Shown here one piece after another: positions 56,486 through 64,000 of a DNA stretch of 64,000 nt. Positions within the stretch are counted from its first letter, which is position 1; every line of letters begins with the position of its first letter. The DNA is taken from NCBI RefSeq assembly GCF_030848395.1, contig NZ_JAVDBT010000003.1, forward strand, positions 186,001 to 250,000, in the 5' to 3' direction. Below the pieces are notes generated by a model, which worked only from the letters and a program-made list of their open reading frames with translations, was not told the origin of the DNA and ran no database searches. Position numbers and translations under genes: made by a program. Source of the DNA: Pseudogemmobacter lacusdianii (GTDB lineage: Bacteria > Pseudomonadota > Alphaproteobacteria > Rhodobacterales > Rhodobacteraceae).

Positions 56486-58336
56486 ATGCTGCGCATTGAT
56501 GATATCACCTATAATGTCGAAGGCCGCCCCCTCTTTGAAGGGGCCTCGGCCACCATTCCCACCGGCCATAAGGTTGGTCTTGTCGGGCGCAATGGCGCGG
56601 GCAAGACGACGTTGTTCCGGCTGATCCGGCGCGAGCTGGCTTTGGAGGGCGGCGACATCTCGATCCCGTCCCGGGCGCGGATCGGCGGCGTGGCGCAAGA
56701 GGTGCCCTCGTCCGAGACCTCGCTGATCGACACGGTGCTGGCCGCCGATACCGAGCGGGCCGAGCTTTTGGCCGAGGCCGAGACCGCGACCGATCCGCAC
56801 CGGATTGCCGAAGTGCAGGCGCGGCTGGCCGATATCGACGCTTGGTCGGCTGAGGGGCGCGCTTCCGCTATTCTGCGCGGCCTTGGCTTTGATGCCGAAA
56901 AACAACTGATGCCCTGCTCGGCGTTTTCGGGCGGCTGGCGGATGCGGGTGGCTTTGGCGGGGGTGCTTTTCGCCCAGCCCGATTATTTGCTCCTCGACGA
57001 GCCGACCAACTATCTTGACCTTGAAGGTGCGCTTTGGCTTGAAGCTTACCTGCAAAAATACCCCCATACTGTGCTCATCATCAGCCACGACCGCGGGCTT
57101 TTGAACCGCGCCGTGCAGGGGATATTGCATCTTGATAACCGCAAGCTGACCTATTGGCAGGGCAATTACGACCAATTCGCCCGCCAGATGGCCGAGCGCC
57201 GCGCCGTTCTTCAGGCCGAGGCCAAGAAGGTTGACGCTCAGCGTGCTCATTTGCAGGCCTTCGTGGACCGCTTTAAAGCCAAGGCCTCCAAGGCCGCGCA
57301 GGCGCAGTCCCGCGTGAAAATGCTGGAAAAGCTGACCCCGATCACCGCGCCGGAAGATGCCAAGAAGGTGGTCTTCACCTTCCCCGAGCCCGAAGAGCTC
57401 TCGCCCCCGATCATCAGCATGGAGGGCACCTCGGTCGGCTATGGCGGCCCGGCGGTTTTGAAAAAGCTCTCGCTCCGCATCGACCAAGACGACCGGATCG
57501 CGCTTTTGGGCCGCAACGGTCAGGGCAAATCGACGCTCTCGAAGCTCCTCGCTGGCAAGCTGGAGCCGATGGAGGGCAAGGTCGTGCGCTCTTCCAAGCT
57601 GCGCATCGGCTATTTCGCCCAGCATCAGGTGGATGAGCTGCATCTCGATGAGACACCGCTTCAGCACATCATGCGGCTGCGCCCGACCGAGGGCCAGCCG
57701 AAACTGCGCGCGCGCCTTGCGGGCTTTGGCCTGATGGCCGATCAAGCTGAAACCGCGGTTGGTCGCCTCTCGGGTGGCCAAAAGGCGCGGCTCTCGCTGT
57801 TGATGGCCACAATCGACGCGCCGCATCTTCTGATCCTCGACGAGCCGACCAACCACCTTGATATCGAATCGCGTGAGGCTTTGGTTGAGGCCCTCACCGC
57901 CTATTCCGGTGCCGTGATCCTTGTCAGCCACGATATGCACCTTTTGGGGCTGGTTGCGGACCGGCTTTGGCTGGTCAAAGGCGGCTCGGTCGCGCCCTAT
58001 ACCGAGGACCTTGAGGCTTACCGCAAGCAGCTTTTGCAAGGTGAGGAAGAGGTCAAGCCCGTCGCGAAAGCGGTTGAAAAGCCCAAACGCGCCAGCCGCG
58101 ATGAGATCCTTGCCCTTCGCGCCGAGGTGCGCAAAAGCGAAGAGCGGCTCGCCAAAATCAACGATATGCGCGACAAGCTGGCGAAAAAACTTGCCGATCC
58201 AGAGCTTTACGAAGGCGCCCGCAAGGGTGAGCTTGAGGTTTGGAACAAGAAATACGCCGAGTTAATGGAAGCCATGGACCGGGCCGAGGCGTTGTGGCTG
58301 GACGCTCAATCGAAGCTGGAGAAGGCCGAGGCCTAA
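56486..58336 (+). CDS. ABC-F family ATPase (YheS-like)
   Basis: This 616-residue soluble tandem ABC protein has a first domain with GRNGAGKTT, FSGGWRMRVALAGVL and LLDEPTNYLD. Its second domain has GRNGQGKST, SGGQKARLSLL and ILDEPTNHLD. The linker is Gln/Lys-rich coiled coil (about residues 235-280), and there is a C-terminal charged coiled coil (about 515-610). The pattern fits the YheS subgroup, acting on ribosomes. The ATG at 56486 follows AAGG; a GTG at 56480 is also in frame. It is the second ABC-F gene of the window. Confidence 0.9.
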   Translation: MLRIDDITYNVEGRPLFEGASATIPTGHKVGLVGRNGAGKTTLFRLIRRELALEGGDISIPSRARIGGVAQEVPSSETSLIDTVLAADTERAELLAEAETATDPHRIAEVQARLADIDAWSAEGRASAILRGLGFDAEKQLMPCSAFSGGWRMRVALAGVLFAQPDYLLLDEPTNYLDLEGALWLEAYLQKYPHTVLIISHDRGLLNRAVQGILHLDNRKLTYWQGNYDQFARQMAERRAVLQAEAKKVDAQRAHLQAFVDRFKAKASKAAQAQSRVKMLEKLTPITAPEDAKKVVFTFPEPEELSPPIISMEGTSVGYGGPAVLKKLSLRIDQDDRIALLGRNGQGKSTLSKLLAGKLEPMEGKVVRSSKLRIGYFAQHQVDELHLDETPLQHIMRLRPTEGQPKLRARLAGFGLMADQAETAVGRLSGGQKARLSLLMATIDAPHLLILDEPTNHLDIESREALVEALTAYSGAVILVSHDMHLLGLVADRLWLVKGGSVAPYTEDLEAYRKQLLQGEEEVKPVAKAVEKPKRASRDEILALRAEVRKSEERLAKINDMRDKLAKKLADPELYEGARKGELEVWNKKYAELMEAMDRAEALWLDAQSKLEKAEA

Positions 58337-58443
58337 TCCTCCCAGCCCCTGACCGCGCGTCAGGGGCGTTCCTGCGGGCCGAAAGCCGCTTCCCCTGCCC
58401 CCCGCCTTGGCGCTAGGCTGCGCCCAACCCAAGCGGAGCGATC

Positions 58444-59064
58444 ATGCCCGAAATCGCCTTTCTGATCACCGCCTTTGCCACGCTTTTCGTGGTGATTGAC
58501 CCGCCGGGTCTGGTGCCGATGTTCATCGCCCTCACCCGCGGCATGTCGGCCGAGCGGCGCCGCGCCATGGCGCAACGCGCCTGTCTGATCGCCACCGCGC
58601 TGCTCACACTCTTTGGCCTTTTCGGCGAGTCGATCCTTGGCTTCATCGGCATCTCGATGCCCGCCTTCCGCATCGCCGGCGGCATCCTGCTCTTCCTCAC
58701 CGCCCTCGACATGCTCTTCGAGCGCCGCACCCAAAGGCGCGAGGGCCAACAGGCCGACCCCGATCACGACCCTTCGGTCTTCCCGCTCGCCACGCCGCTT
58801 ATTGCTGGCCCGGGCGCCATTGCGACGATGATCCTTCTTGTCGGCCAATCCGGCCCCGGTTGGATTGGAACCACATGGGTGGTTGGGCTGTTGCTGGTGA
58901 TGATGGCAACAACTTTCGCTTTCCTGCTGCTGTCGAACTGGTTCGAGCGGATGCTCGGCCGCACCGGGGTGATCGTGATCACCCGCCTTTTGGGCATGCT
59001 CTTGGCTGCGCTTTCTGTGCAATTCGTCATCGACGGCGTCAAACAAACCGGCCTGATCGGTTAA
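58444..59064 (+). CDS. MarC-family membrane protein
   Basis: This 206-residue protein has six membrane segments and the family pattern: ATLFVVIDPPGLVPMFIALT, ESILGFIGISMPAFRIAGGILLFL, FPLATPLIAGPGAIATMILL and NWFERMLGRTGVIVITRLLGMLLAALSVQ. MarC proteins were once thought to be antibiotic-resistance factors; their transport role remains unproven. It is followed 25 bp later by the retropepsin gene on the same strand. Confidence 0.88.
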   Translation: MPEIAFLITAFATLFVVIDPPGLVPMFIALTRGMSAERRRAMAQRACLIATALLTLFGLFGESILGFIGISMPAFRIAGGILLFLTALDMLFERRTQRREGQQADPDHDPSVFPLATPLIAGPGAIATMILLVGQSGPGWIGTTWVVGLLLVMMATTFAFLLLSNWFERMLGRTGVIVITRLLGMLLAALSVQFVIDGVKQTGLIG

Positions 59065-59089
59065 ACTCTCACCAACCGAAGGGCCACGC

Positions 59090-59668
59090 ATGGACGGCGA
59101 CAGCATTGCAAGACTTGGCTATCTGGCGCTTCTTTTGGCAGCGGTCGGCGGTTGGGTGATCGTCGAATATCGCAGCCGTATGGGCCAAGCTCTGCGCGTC
59201 GCCGCCGCTTGGGGCCTCATCATCCTTGGACTGATGGCCGCCTATGGGCTTTGGAACGACATCCGAGGCCCCGAGCGCCCGCAGGCCCAAGTGACCACCG
59301 AAAATGGCAAGGTCGAGCTGAAACGCGGCGCCGATGGCCATTACTATGCCACGCTGCGGATCAATGGCCATGACATCTTCTTCATGGCCGATACCGGCGC
59401 CTCGATGATGGTGCTGACCCAACGCGACGCGCAGGCGCTTGGCTTCGATCCTGAGGACCTGCTCTACCTCGGCCAAGCCTCCACCGCCAATGGCACCGTG
59501 CGCACCGCCCATGTCACTTTGGATGAGGTGACGCTCGGCCCCTTCACCGACCCGAACGTCTCGGCTTGGGTCAATGAAGGCGCGCTCGATATCTCACTTC
59601 TCGGCATGGAATATCTGGGCCGCTTTAGGATCGAGATCACCGGCGACCGCATGATCCTTTCGCGCTAA
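59090..59668 (+). CDS. Membrane-anchored retropepsin-like aspartic protease
   Basis: This 192-residue protein has two N-terminal membrane segments (about residues 8-26 and 38-55) and a single aspartic protease domain. D101 is in FFMADTGASMMVLT, followed by LGMEYLGRFRIEITGDRMILSR. A one-domain protease of this kind works as a dimer, as in retroviral enzymes (clan AA, TIGR02281-type). The catalytic domain probably faces the periplasm. The substrate is unknown. It may be co-transcribed with marC. Confidence 0.85.
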   Translation: MDGDSIARLGYLALLLAAVGGWVIVEYRSRMGQALRVAAAWGLIILGLMAAYGLWNDIRGPERPQAQVTTENGKVELKRGADGHYYATLRINGHDIFFMADTGASMMVLTQRDAQALGFDPEDLLYLGQASTANGTVRTAHVTLDEVTLGPFTDPNVSAWVNEGALDISLLGMEYLGRFRIEITGDRMILSR

Positions 59669-59688
59669 GCCAGCGAAACCCAAAACCA

Positions 59689-59710
59689 TTTCATCTTGAC
59701 TTAAATACTC
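59689..59710 (-). repeat. Dispersed intergenic motif, copy C
   Basis: On the minus strand this reads GAGTATTT, AAGT, CAAGATGAAA. It lies 113 bp downstream of the holC stop in the same orientation, next to a 15-bp stem-loop. Confidence 0.65.
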
Positions 59711-59714
59711 TCTT

Positions 59715-59747
59715 CGCTCCGCTCAGAATGAAATTCTGGGCGGAGCG
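59715..59747 (-). terminator. Stem-loop between the convergent retropepsin and holC genes
   Basis: Fifteen-base arms (59715-59729 and 59733-59747) pair with one G-T wobble around a 3-nt loop. On the minus strand they are followed by AAGAGAGTATTT. It may terminate the pepA-holC transcript. A smaller 6-bp stem lies at 59799-59813. Confidence 0.55.
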
Positions 59748-59822
59748 CATCTCCGCAGCCGGTTGAGCCGCAAGGCGCAGATGCAAGATAAAACCCTTGC
59801 GCCGGAACGGCGCTCCGCTGGA

Positions 59823-60290
59823 TCAGGCCTTCGCCGCAGCTTCTGCCTTCAGATCCCAACGACCGCTTTCGTCGTTCCAATATTGCGCCGCAAGCCCGGC
59901 GGCAGTCACCGCCTTCCACTGCATCCGCGCCTCTTGCACCTGGGTCTGATCGCGCCCGTCAAAGACCAGCCAAATCCGCTCCAGCGCCGCCGCCTCTGCC
60001 GCATCGACCGGCAAAGGCCCCATCAGTAAAAGACATTGCGCCGCATTGCCGACCGGACCCGCGCCCAAAAGCACCGGCTGATCGGAGTCCTGCGCGCCGC
60101 CCTCAAGGCCATGTGGCACAATCCCCGCGCCGCTATGCTGCCAAAGCCGATTGTCCAACCGCTCCAAAACCGCCCGCTCGGGGTGGCGGATCATCACCCG
60201 CCAGCCCTGCCCCAAGGCGCGCGGCACCAGCATGTCGATCACCTCGTCCATGCTGTGCCGCTGCAAATGGTAAAAGTTAACGCTGGCCAA
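59823..60290 (-). CDS. holC: DNA polymerase III chi subunit
   Basis: HolC links the clamp loader to single-strand binding protein at the replication fork. The 155-residue protein has the chi pattern: VNFYHLQRHSMDEVIDMLVPRALGQGWRVMI, DNRLWQHS (the conserved W), PVLLGAG and IWLVFDGRD. It starts 3 bp after the pepA stop, the usual pepA-holC arrangement. Confidence 0.9.
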   Translation of the reverse strand: MASVNFYHLQRHSMDEVIDMLVPRALGQGWRVMIRHPERAVLERLDNRLWQHSGAGIVPHGLEGGAQDSDQPVLLGAGPVGNAAQCLLLMGPLPVDAAEAAALERIWLVFDGRDQTQVQEARMQWKAVTAAGLAAQYWNDESGRWDLKAEAAAKA

Positions 60291-60293
60291 GGT

Positions 60294-61766
60294 TTACTTT
60301 TGCTCAAACTTGTCGCGGATCAGCCGGTTCAGCGCCATCACACCCCAGCCGGTGGCACCCTTCGGCGCCAAAGCCGTGTCGGATTTCAGCAAAGCCGTGC
60401 CCGCGATGTCGAGATGGCACCAAGGCATGCCCTCTTTCACGAAACGCTGCAAGAATTGTGCCGCCGTGATCGCCCCACCATCGCGGCCACCCACGTTCAT
60501 CATATCAGCAATCCGCGACTTCAGCTTGGCATCATAAGCCTCGCCCATCGGCATCCGCCAAGCGCCCTCGCCCTCGGCCCCGGCCGCTTTCAAGAAAGCG
60601 TTGCAAAGGTCATCATCGTTCGAGAAGACGCCAGTATTCTCATGCCCCAAAGCGATGATGATCGCCCCGGTCAGGGTGGCAAGGTTGATCATCCCCGCAG
60701 GCTTAAAGCGCTCTTGCGCATACCACAGCACATCGGCCAGCACCAAACGGCCCTCGGCATCGGTGTTGATGACCTCGATCGTGTCACCTTTCATGGACTT
60801 CACCACATCGCCCGGACGCTGCGCCTTGCCGTCGGGCATATTCTCGACAAGCCCCACGAGGCCCACGACATTGGCCTTGGCCTTGCGCAAAGCCAAAGTG
60901 CGCATGACGCCAGCCACAACGCCCGCGCCGCCCATATCCATGGTCATCTCTTCCATGCCACCAGCCGGCTTGATCGAGATGCCGCCGGTGTCGAAGACCA
61001 CGCCTTTGCCGATCAGCGCGAAGGGCGCCTCATCCTTGGCGCCGCCCTTCCATTGCATGACCACAACCTTGGACGGGCTTTCCGAGCCCAAGCCGACGCC
61101 CAGCAAAGCGCCCATGCCCAGCTTGGCCAATTCGGCCTCTTCCAAGATCTCGACCTCAAGGCCCAGCTCTTGCATCGCGGCAAGACGGGCGGCAAAATCG
61201 TCTGTGGTCAAGACGTTGGCTGGCTCATTCACCAGATCGCGGGTGAAGAATACGCCCTCCGCCACTGCCGCCATCGGCGCCGCTTCCGCGGCCACCGCTT
61301 CGGGGTTGGCCACCATCATCTCGACCGCGCCACGCACAGGCTGCGCGCCGGTTTTATGCGGGGTGAACTCATAAGCGCGCATCGCCAGACCAAAGGAGAT
61401 CTCCGCCGCGCGCGCATGGTTCTCTGCCATCACCAGCAAATCAGCCGAGGCGAGACCGCGCCCGATCGCGCCACCCGCCTTGCGGGCCGCAGCAACATCC
61501 GCGCGTTTTGCCAGCCGCACCAGCTGCAAGCTTTCTGCCGCCAGACCGGCCGGGAAGGCCAGATCCAAAGCATCGCCCGCCTTCAGCTTGCCAAAAGCCT
61601 CAGAGCCCAAGGCGCGGCTCAACGCCCCTTTCATCGCCCGGTCCAGCTTACGCGCGGCAGGGCTCAGCGCTTCCGGGCCATCGGCCAGAACCGCAATGCG
61701 GCCCGGATGGCTCGTAAGCCGGTCAAGGTCAGTTTGGGCAAAACGGATCGGAGCGGGATGAGTCAT
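60294..61766 (-). CDS. pepA: Leucyl aminopeptidase
   Basis: PepA removes N-terminal amino acids and also binds DNA in some bacteria. The 490-residue M17 peptidase has GKGVVFDTGGISIKP (catalytic Lys and metal Asp), MTMDMGGAG, the signature NTDAEGRLVLADVL with the metal Asp and Glu and catalytic Arg, and YKP-type C-terminal regions. Two-metal centre residues are all present. The ATG at 61766 has AGGCGACCC before it; the frame is open to 61781. It is divergent from lptF. Confidence 0.95.
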   Translation of the reverse strand: MTHPAPIRFAQTDLDRLTSHPGRIAVLADGPEALSPAARKLDRAMKGALSRALGSEAFGKLKAGDALDLAFPAGLAAESLQLVRLAKRADVAAARKAGGAIGRGLASADLLVMAENHARAAEISFGLAMRAYEFTPHKTGAQPVRGAVEMMVANPEAVAAEAAPMAAVAEGVFFTRDLVNEPANVLTTDDFAARLAAMQELGLEVEILEEAELAKLGMGALLGVGLGSESPSKVVVMQWKGGAKDEAPFALIGKGVVFDTGGISIKPAGGMEEMTMDMGGAGVVAGVMRTLALRKAKANVVGLVGLVENMPDGKAQRPGDVVKSMKGDTIEVINTDAEGRLVLADVLWYAQERFKPAGMINLATLTGAIIIALGHENTGVFSNDDDLCNAFLKAAGAEGEGAWRMPMGEAYDAKLKSRIADMMNVGGRDGGAITAAQFLQRFVKEGMPWCHLDIAGTALLKSDTALAPKGATGWGVMALNRLIRDKFEQK

Positions 61767-61927
61767 GGGTCGCCTTCGCATCTGGGGATCGCCCCGACCA
61801 CCAAAGCGGATCGGCGGGCGCTGGCCGACAGGCTATAGATTGGCCGCCGCCAACGCCAGATATGAGTTTCAGAGCTTTGCCAAATCCTTTAGGGTCGGCG
61901 CAATATCTTGTGAGGGTCGCGCAAAGC

Positions 61928-63055
61928 GTGTCGAGATTTGACCGATATCTGCTGTCGCATCTGCTGGCGCTGTTTGGGTTTTTCAGCCTGGTGCTGGTGG
62001 CTGTCTATTGGGTCAACCGGGCGGTTGGCCTTTTTGACCAACTGATTGGCGACGGCCAATCGGCGGTTGTTTTCGTGGAATTTTCCCTGCTGACCCTGCC
62101 CAATGTGATCCGTCTGGTGCTGCCGGTCTCGGCCTTCGCGGCCTGTCTTTACGCGATCAACCGCCTGGCGCAGGAAAGCGAGCTGGTGGTCATGCAGGCC
62201 ACCGGCTTTTCCGCCTTCCGCCTTGCGCGCCCGGTGCTTTACTTCGGCCTTTCGGTCATGGCGATGCAGATGGTGCTGACCCATGTGCTGGTGCCCCTGT
62301 CCAGCGCGCGCCTGGGCGAGCGGACCTCGGAAATCTCGGCCAATGCCACGGCGCAATTTCTGAAAGAGGGCAGCTTCATGCACCCCACCGCTGGCATCAC
62401 GCTCTACATCAGCGAGATTTCGCAGCTGGGTGAGCTGCAAAAGATCTTCCTCGCCGATGATCGGGGCGAGACAGAGCGACTGGTTTATACGGCTGAGACC
62501 GCGCTTATGGTGCGGGGTGAGACAGGGCCGGTGCTGGTGATGATCGACGGCGCGGCGCAGCGGCTGACCCGCGAAGGGCAGCGGCTTGCCCTGACCCGGT
62601 TTGAGAATTTCGCAATGGATCTCAGCGGCTTGGTCAGCACTGGCGATGCGCGCCGCATCTCGCTGCGCGAGCTTTCGACGGCCGAGCTTTTGAAAGCCGA
62701 TCCCGCGATGCTGGAAGAAACCCGTGGCAATCGCGCCTATTTCTTTGAAGAGGCGCACAGCCGCTTTGCCTCACCGCTTTTGGCTTTGGCCGCGCCGCTG
62801 CTGGGCTTTGCCGCTTTGATGCTGGGCAGCTATTCGCGCTTTGGCCTCTTGCCGCAGATTGGCTTGGCGGTGGGGCTTTTGATCGTGGTGCAAACCATCT
62901 CAACTTTGGGTTCGGGCCGCGCGCTGGAAAGCGACAACGGCTGGCCCTTGGTCTATGCCGCCCCGCTCACCGGCCTTGCGCTTTCAGCTTTCATGCTCTG
63001 GCTCGCGCAACGCCCCAGACGGCGCCCCAAAGCACAAGCCGAGGTGCCGGCATGA
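61928..63055 (+). CDS. lptF: LPS export permease subunit LptF
   Basis: LptF, with LptG and LptB, extracts LPS from the inner membrane. The 375-residue protein has membrane segments at the N-terminus (HLLALFGFFSLVLVAVYWV, then LTLPNVIRLVLPVSAFAACLYAI) and a large periplasmic beta-jellyroll region. C-terminal segments follow (FASPLLALAAPLLGFAALML, QIGLAVGLLIVVQTIS). The GTG at 61928 is preferred because the family begins SRFDRYLL; the ATG at 61862 would add 22 residues without a ribosome-binding site. It overlaps lptG by ATGA. Confidence 0.9.
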   Translation: MSRFDRYLLSHLLALFGFFSLVLVAVYWVNRAVGLFDQLIGDGQSAVVFVEFSLLTLPNVIRLVLPVSAFAACLYAINRLAQESELVVMQATGFSAFRLARPVLYFGLSVMAMQMVLTHVLVPLSSARLGERTSEISANATAQFLKEGSFMHPTAGITLYISEISQLGELQKIFLADDRGETERLVYTAETALMVRGETGPVLVMIDGAAQRLTREGQRLALTRFENFAMDLSGLVSTGDARRISLRELSTAELLKADPAMLEETRGNRAYFFEEAHSRFASPLLALAAPLLGFAALMLGSYSRFGLLPQIGLAVGLLIVVQTISTLGSGRALESDNGWPLVYAAPLTGLALSAFMLWLAQRPRRRPKAQAEVPA

Positions 63056-64000
63056 GACTCTCGCGCTATATCGCCCGCCGTTTCATCACCACGACCGGCA
63101 TGGTTTTCGCCATTTTCTTCGGCATCCTGCTGTTGATCGATATGATCGAGCAGATGCGCAAGCTTTCAGGCAGCGATGCGAGCTTTGGCGATGCGCTGCA
63201 TCTGTCGCTCCTGAACGTGCCCGATACGATGTATCGCATCCTGCCCTTGATCACGATCATGGGCTCGGTCGCGCTGTTCTTGGCCCTTGCCCGCTCGTCC
63301 GAGCTGGTGGTGGTGCGGGCGGCGGGCCGCTCGGGCCTGCGCTTCTTGGTCACCCCGGTGCTGGTGGCTTTGGTTTTCGGCATCTTCGCCGTGGCCGTGC
63401 TGAACCCCTTGGTCGCCGCCACCCAAAAAGCCTATGATGAGGCGCGGGCCGCGGGCAATTCGGTTCTTTCGGTCTCGGATTCCGGACTTTGGCTGCGCCA
63501 AGGCGGTGAATACGGCCAGACTGTGATCCAAGCCGCTCGGGCCAATCAAGACGGGACCGAGCTTTCCACCGTCACCTTTCTGACCTTTGGCCCCGATGGC
63601 GCGCCGGCCACAAGGATCGAGGCCCCGACCGCAAGACTCACCCCCGGAGCTTGGCTTTTGGACGGCGCGAAGATGTGGGATCTGACCGCCCCCAACCCCG
63701 AGCTTGCCGCGCAGAGCTGGCCCGATGGCACCCCACTGCCCTCGGACCTTACGCCCGAGCGGATCCGCGACAGTTTCGGCACGCCCAATGCGGTGCCGAT
63801 CTGGCAATTGCCCAGCTATATCGACGGTTTGGAAACCGCGGGCTTCTCGGCCCGCTCCTATCAGTTGTGGTTCCAGATGGAGCTGGCGCAGCCGCTCCTT
63901 CTGGCGGCCATGGTGCTGATCGCCGCCGGTTTCACCATGCGCCACGCCCGCTTTGGCAAGACCGGCACCATGGTGCTTTACGCCATGCTGGCCGGCTTTG
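63052..64000 (+). CDS. lptG: LPS export permease subunit LptG (cut by window edge)
   Basis: This is the second permease subunit of the LPS exporter. About 316 codons are visible, and the gene runs off the end. The start MRLSRYIARRFITTTGMVFAIFFGILLLIDMIEQ is typical of LptG. The periplasmic jellyroll region and the first C-terminal membrane segments (QPLLLAAMVLIAAGFTMRHAR) follow. It starts inside the lptF stop, so the pair is co-translated. lptD and surA often follow in Proteobacteria but lie outside the window. Confidence 0.93.
   Translation, partial: MRLSRYIARRFITTTGMVFAIFFGILLLIDMIEQMRKLSGSDASFGDALHLSLLNVPDTMYRILPLITIMGSVALFLALARSSELVVVRAAGRSGLRFLVTPVLVALVFGIFAVAVLNPLVAATQKAYDEARAAGNSVLSVSDSGLWLRQGGEYGQTVIQAARANQDGTELSTVTFLTFGPDGAPATRIEAPTARLTPGAWLLDGAKMWDLTAPNPELAAQSWPDGTPLPSDLTPERIRDSFGTPNAVPIWQLPSYIDGLETAGFSARSYQLWFQMELAQPLLLAAMVLIAAGFTMRHARFGKTGTMVLYAMLAGF

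Noticed and set aside
56270-58039. Long minus-strand frame across the second ABC-F gene (589 codons)
   Set aside because: The plus strand carries both Walker A, signature and Walker B sets of an ABC-F ATPase. The antisense frame has none and only low-complexity composition.
60036-61838. Long open frame opposite holC and pepA (600 codons)
   Set aside because: It is antisense to two clear genes with complete motifs. Its composition is that of a GC-rich shadow frame.

Overview
The window is a dense, high-GC stretch of an alphaproteobacterial chromosome, almost certainly Rhodobacterales (Rhodobacteraceae; genus not determinable here). The signs are a GTTC-N7-GTTC SOS box at recA, a cckA gene with an upstream TTAA-N7-TTAAC CtrA-type site, the pepA-holC / lptF-lptG arrangement, a zwf-pgl-pgi Entner-Doudoroff operon, and a dispersed intergenic motif (AGTATTT-N4-CAAGATGAA) recalled as common in this family. 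Nearly all of the DNA is ordinary chromosomal coding sequence. There is no rRNA, no recognisable insertion sequence, no prophage and no CRISPR array. One tRNA-Gly(CCC) is present at 28182.

Layout. 1-5 kb: the 5' end of recA (minus), a small sulfotransferase-like gene, the cell-cycle kinase cckA and an RsmB-type rRNA methyltransferase. 5-10 kb: an Ldh2-family dehydrogenase paired with a SulP anion transporter, a signal-peptide-bearing inorganic pyrophosphatase, and guaB. 10-15 kb: a GATase-like protein, a 538-bp gap holding a second CtrA-type site, glucokinase, an esterase/AlkA pair and an MFS transporter. 15-24 kb: a squalene/phytoene-synthase-like (NDUFAF6-like) gene, cimA and cysS separated by three tandem palindromes, a YjbR protein, a group II PLP decarboxylase, an outer-membrane beta-barrel protein and an ABC-F ATPase. 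24-32 kb: a corrinoid-protein reductive activator (ASKHA), a secreted VWA protein, tRNA-Gly, two small secreted proteins, a lone Roadblock/LC7 protein, an SRAP protein and a secreted CHAP amidase. 32-38 kb: RidA, a GT-B-like protein, then zwf-pgl-pgi (minus) behind a perfect LacI-type palindrome, and MgtC.

39-47 kb: seven same-strand genes run from a LuxR-type response regulator through a FIST-domain sensor and a PAS histidine kinase directly into coxG-coxS-coxL-coxM. CoxL carries the form II loop AYRGAGR, so the enzyme is a molybdenum hydroxylase of unknown substrate rather than a proven CO dehydrogenase. This sensory-plus-enzyme block is the most system-like object in the window. 47-55 kb: an envelope trio (lipoprotein lytic transglycosylase, lipid/DAG kinase, metallophosphoesterase), phosphoglucomutase, and a copper module (copA-cueR with a textbook MerR-type promoter and a divergent CopZ-like chaperone). 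55-64 kb: a TfoX C-terminal protein, ndk, a second ABC-F ATPase, a MarC protein, a membrane retropepsin, holC-pepA, and lptF-lptG (lptG runs off the end).

Metabolically, glk, pgi, zwf, pgl and pgm give much of the glucose-6-phosphate node. glk and pgm stand alone, whereas zwf-pgl-pgi look co-regulated by a LacI-family repressor. Most start codons were chosen by a visible Shine-Dalgarno sequence and by where family homology begins. Many genes overlap by ATGA or TGATG, which marks translational coupling.
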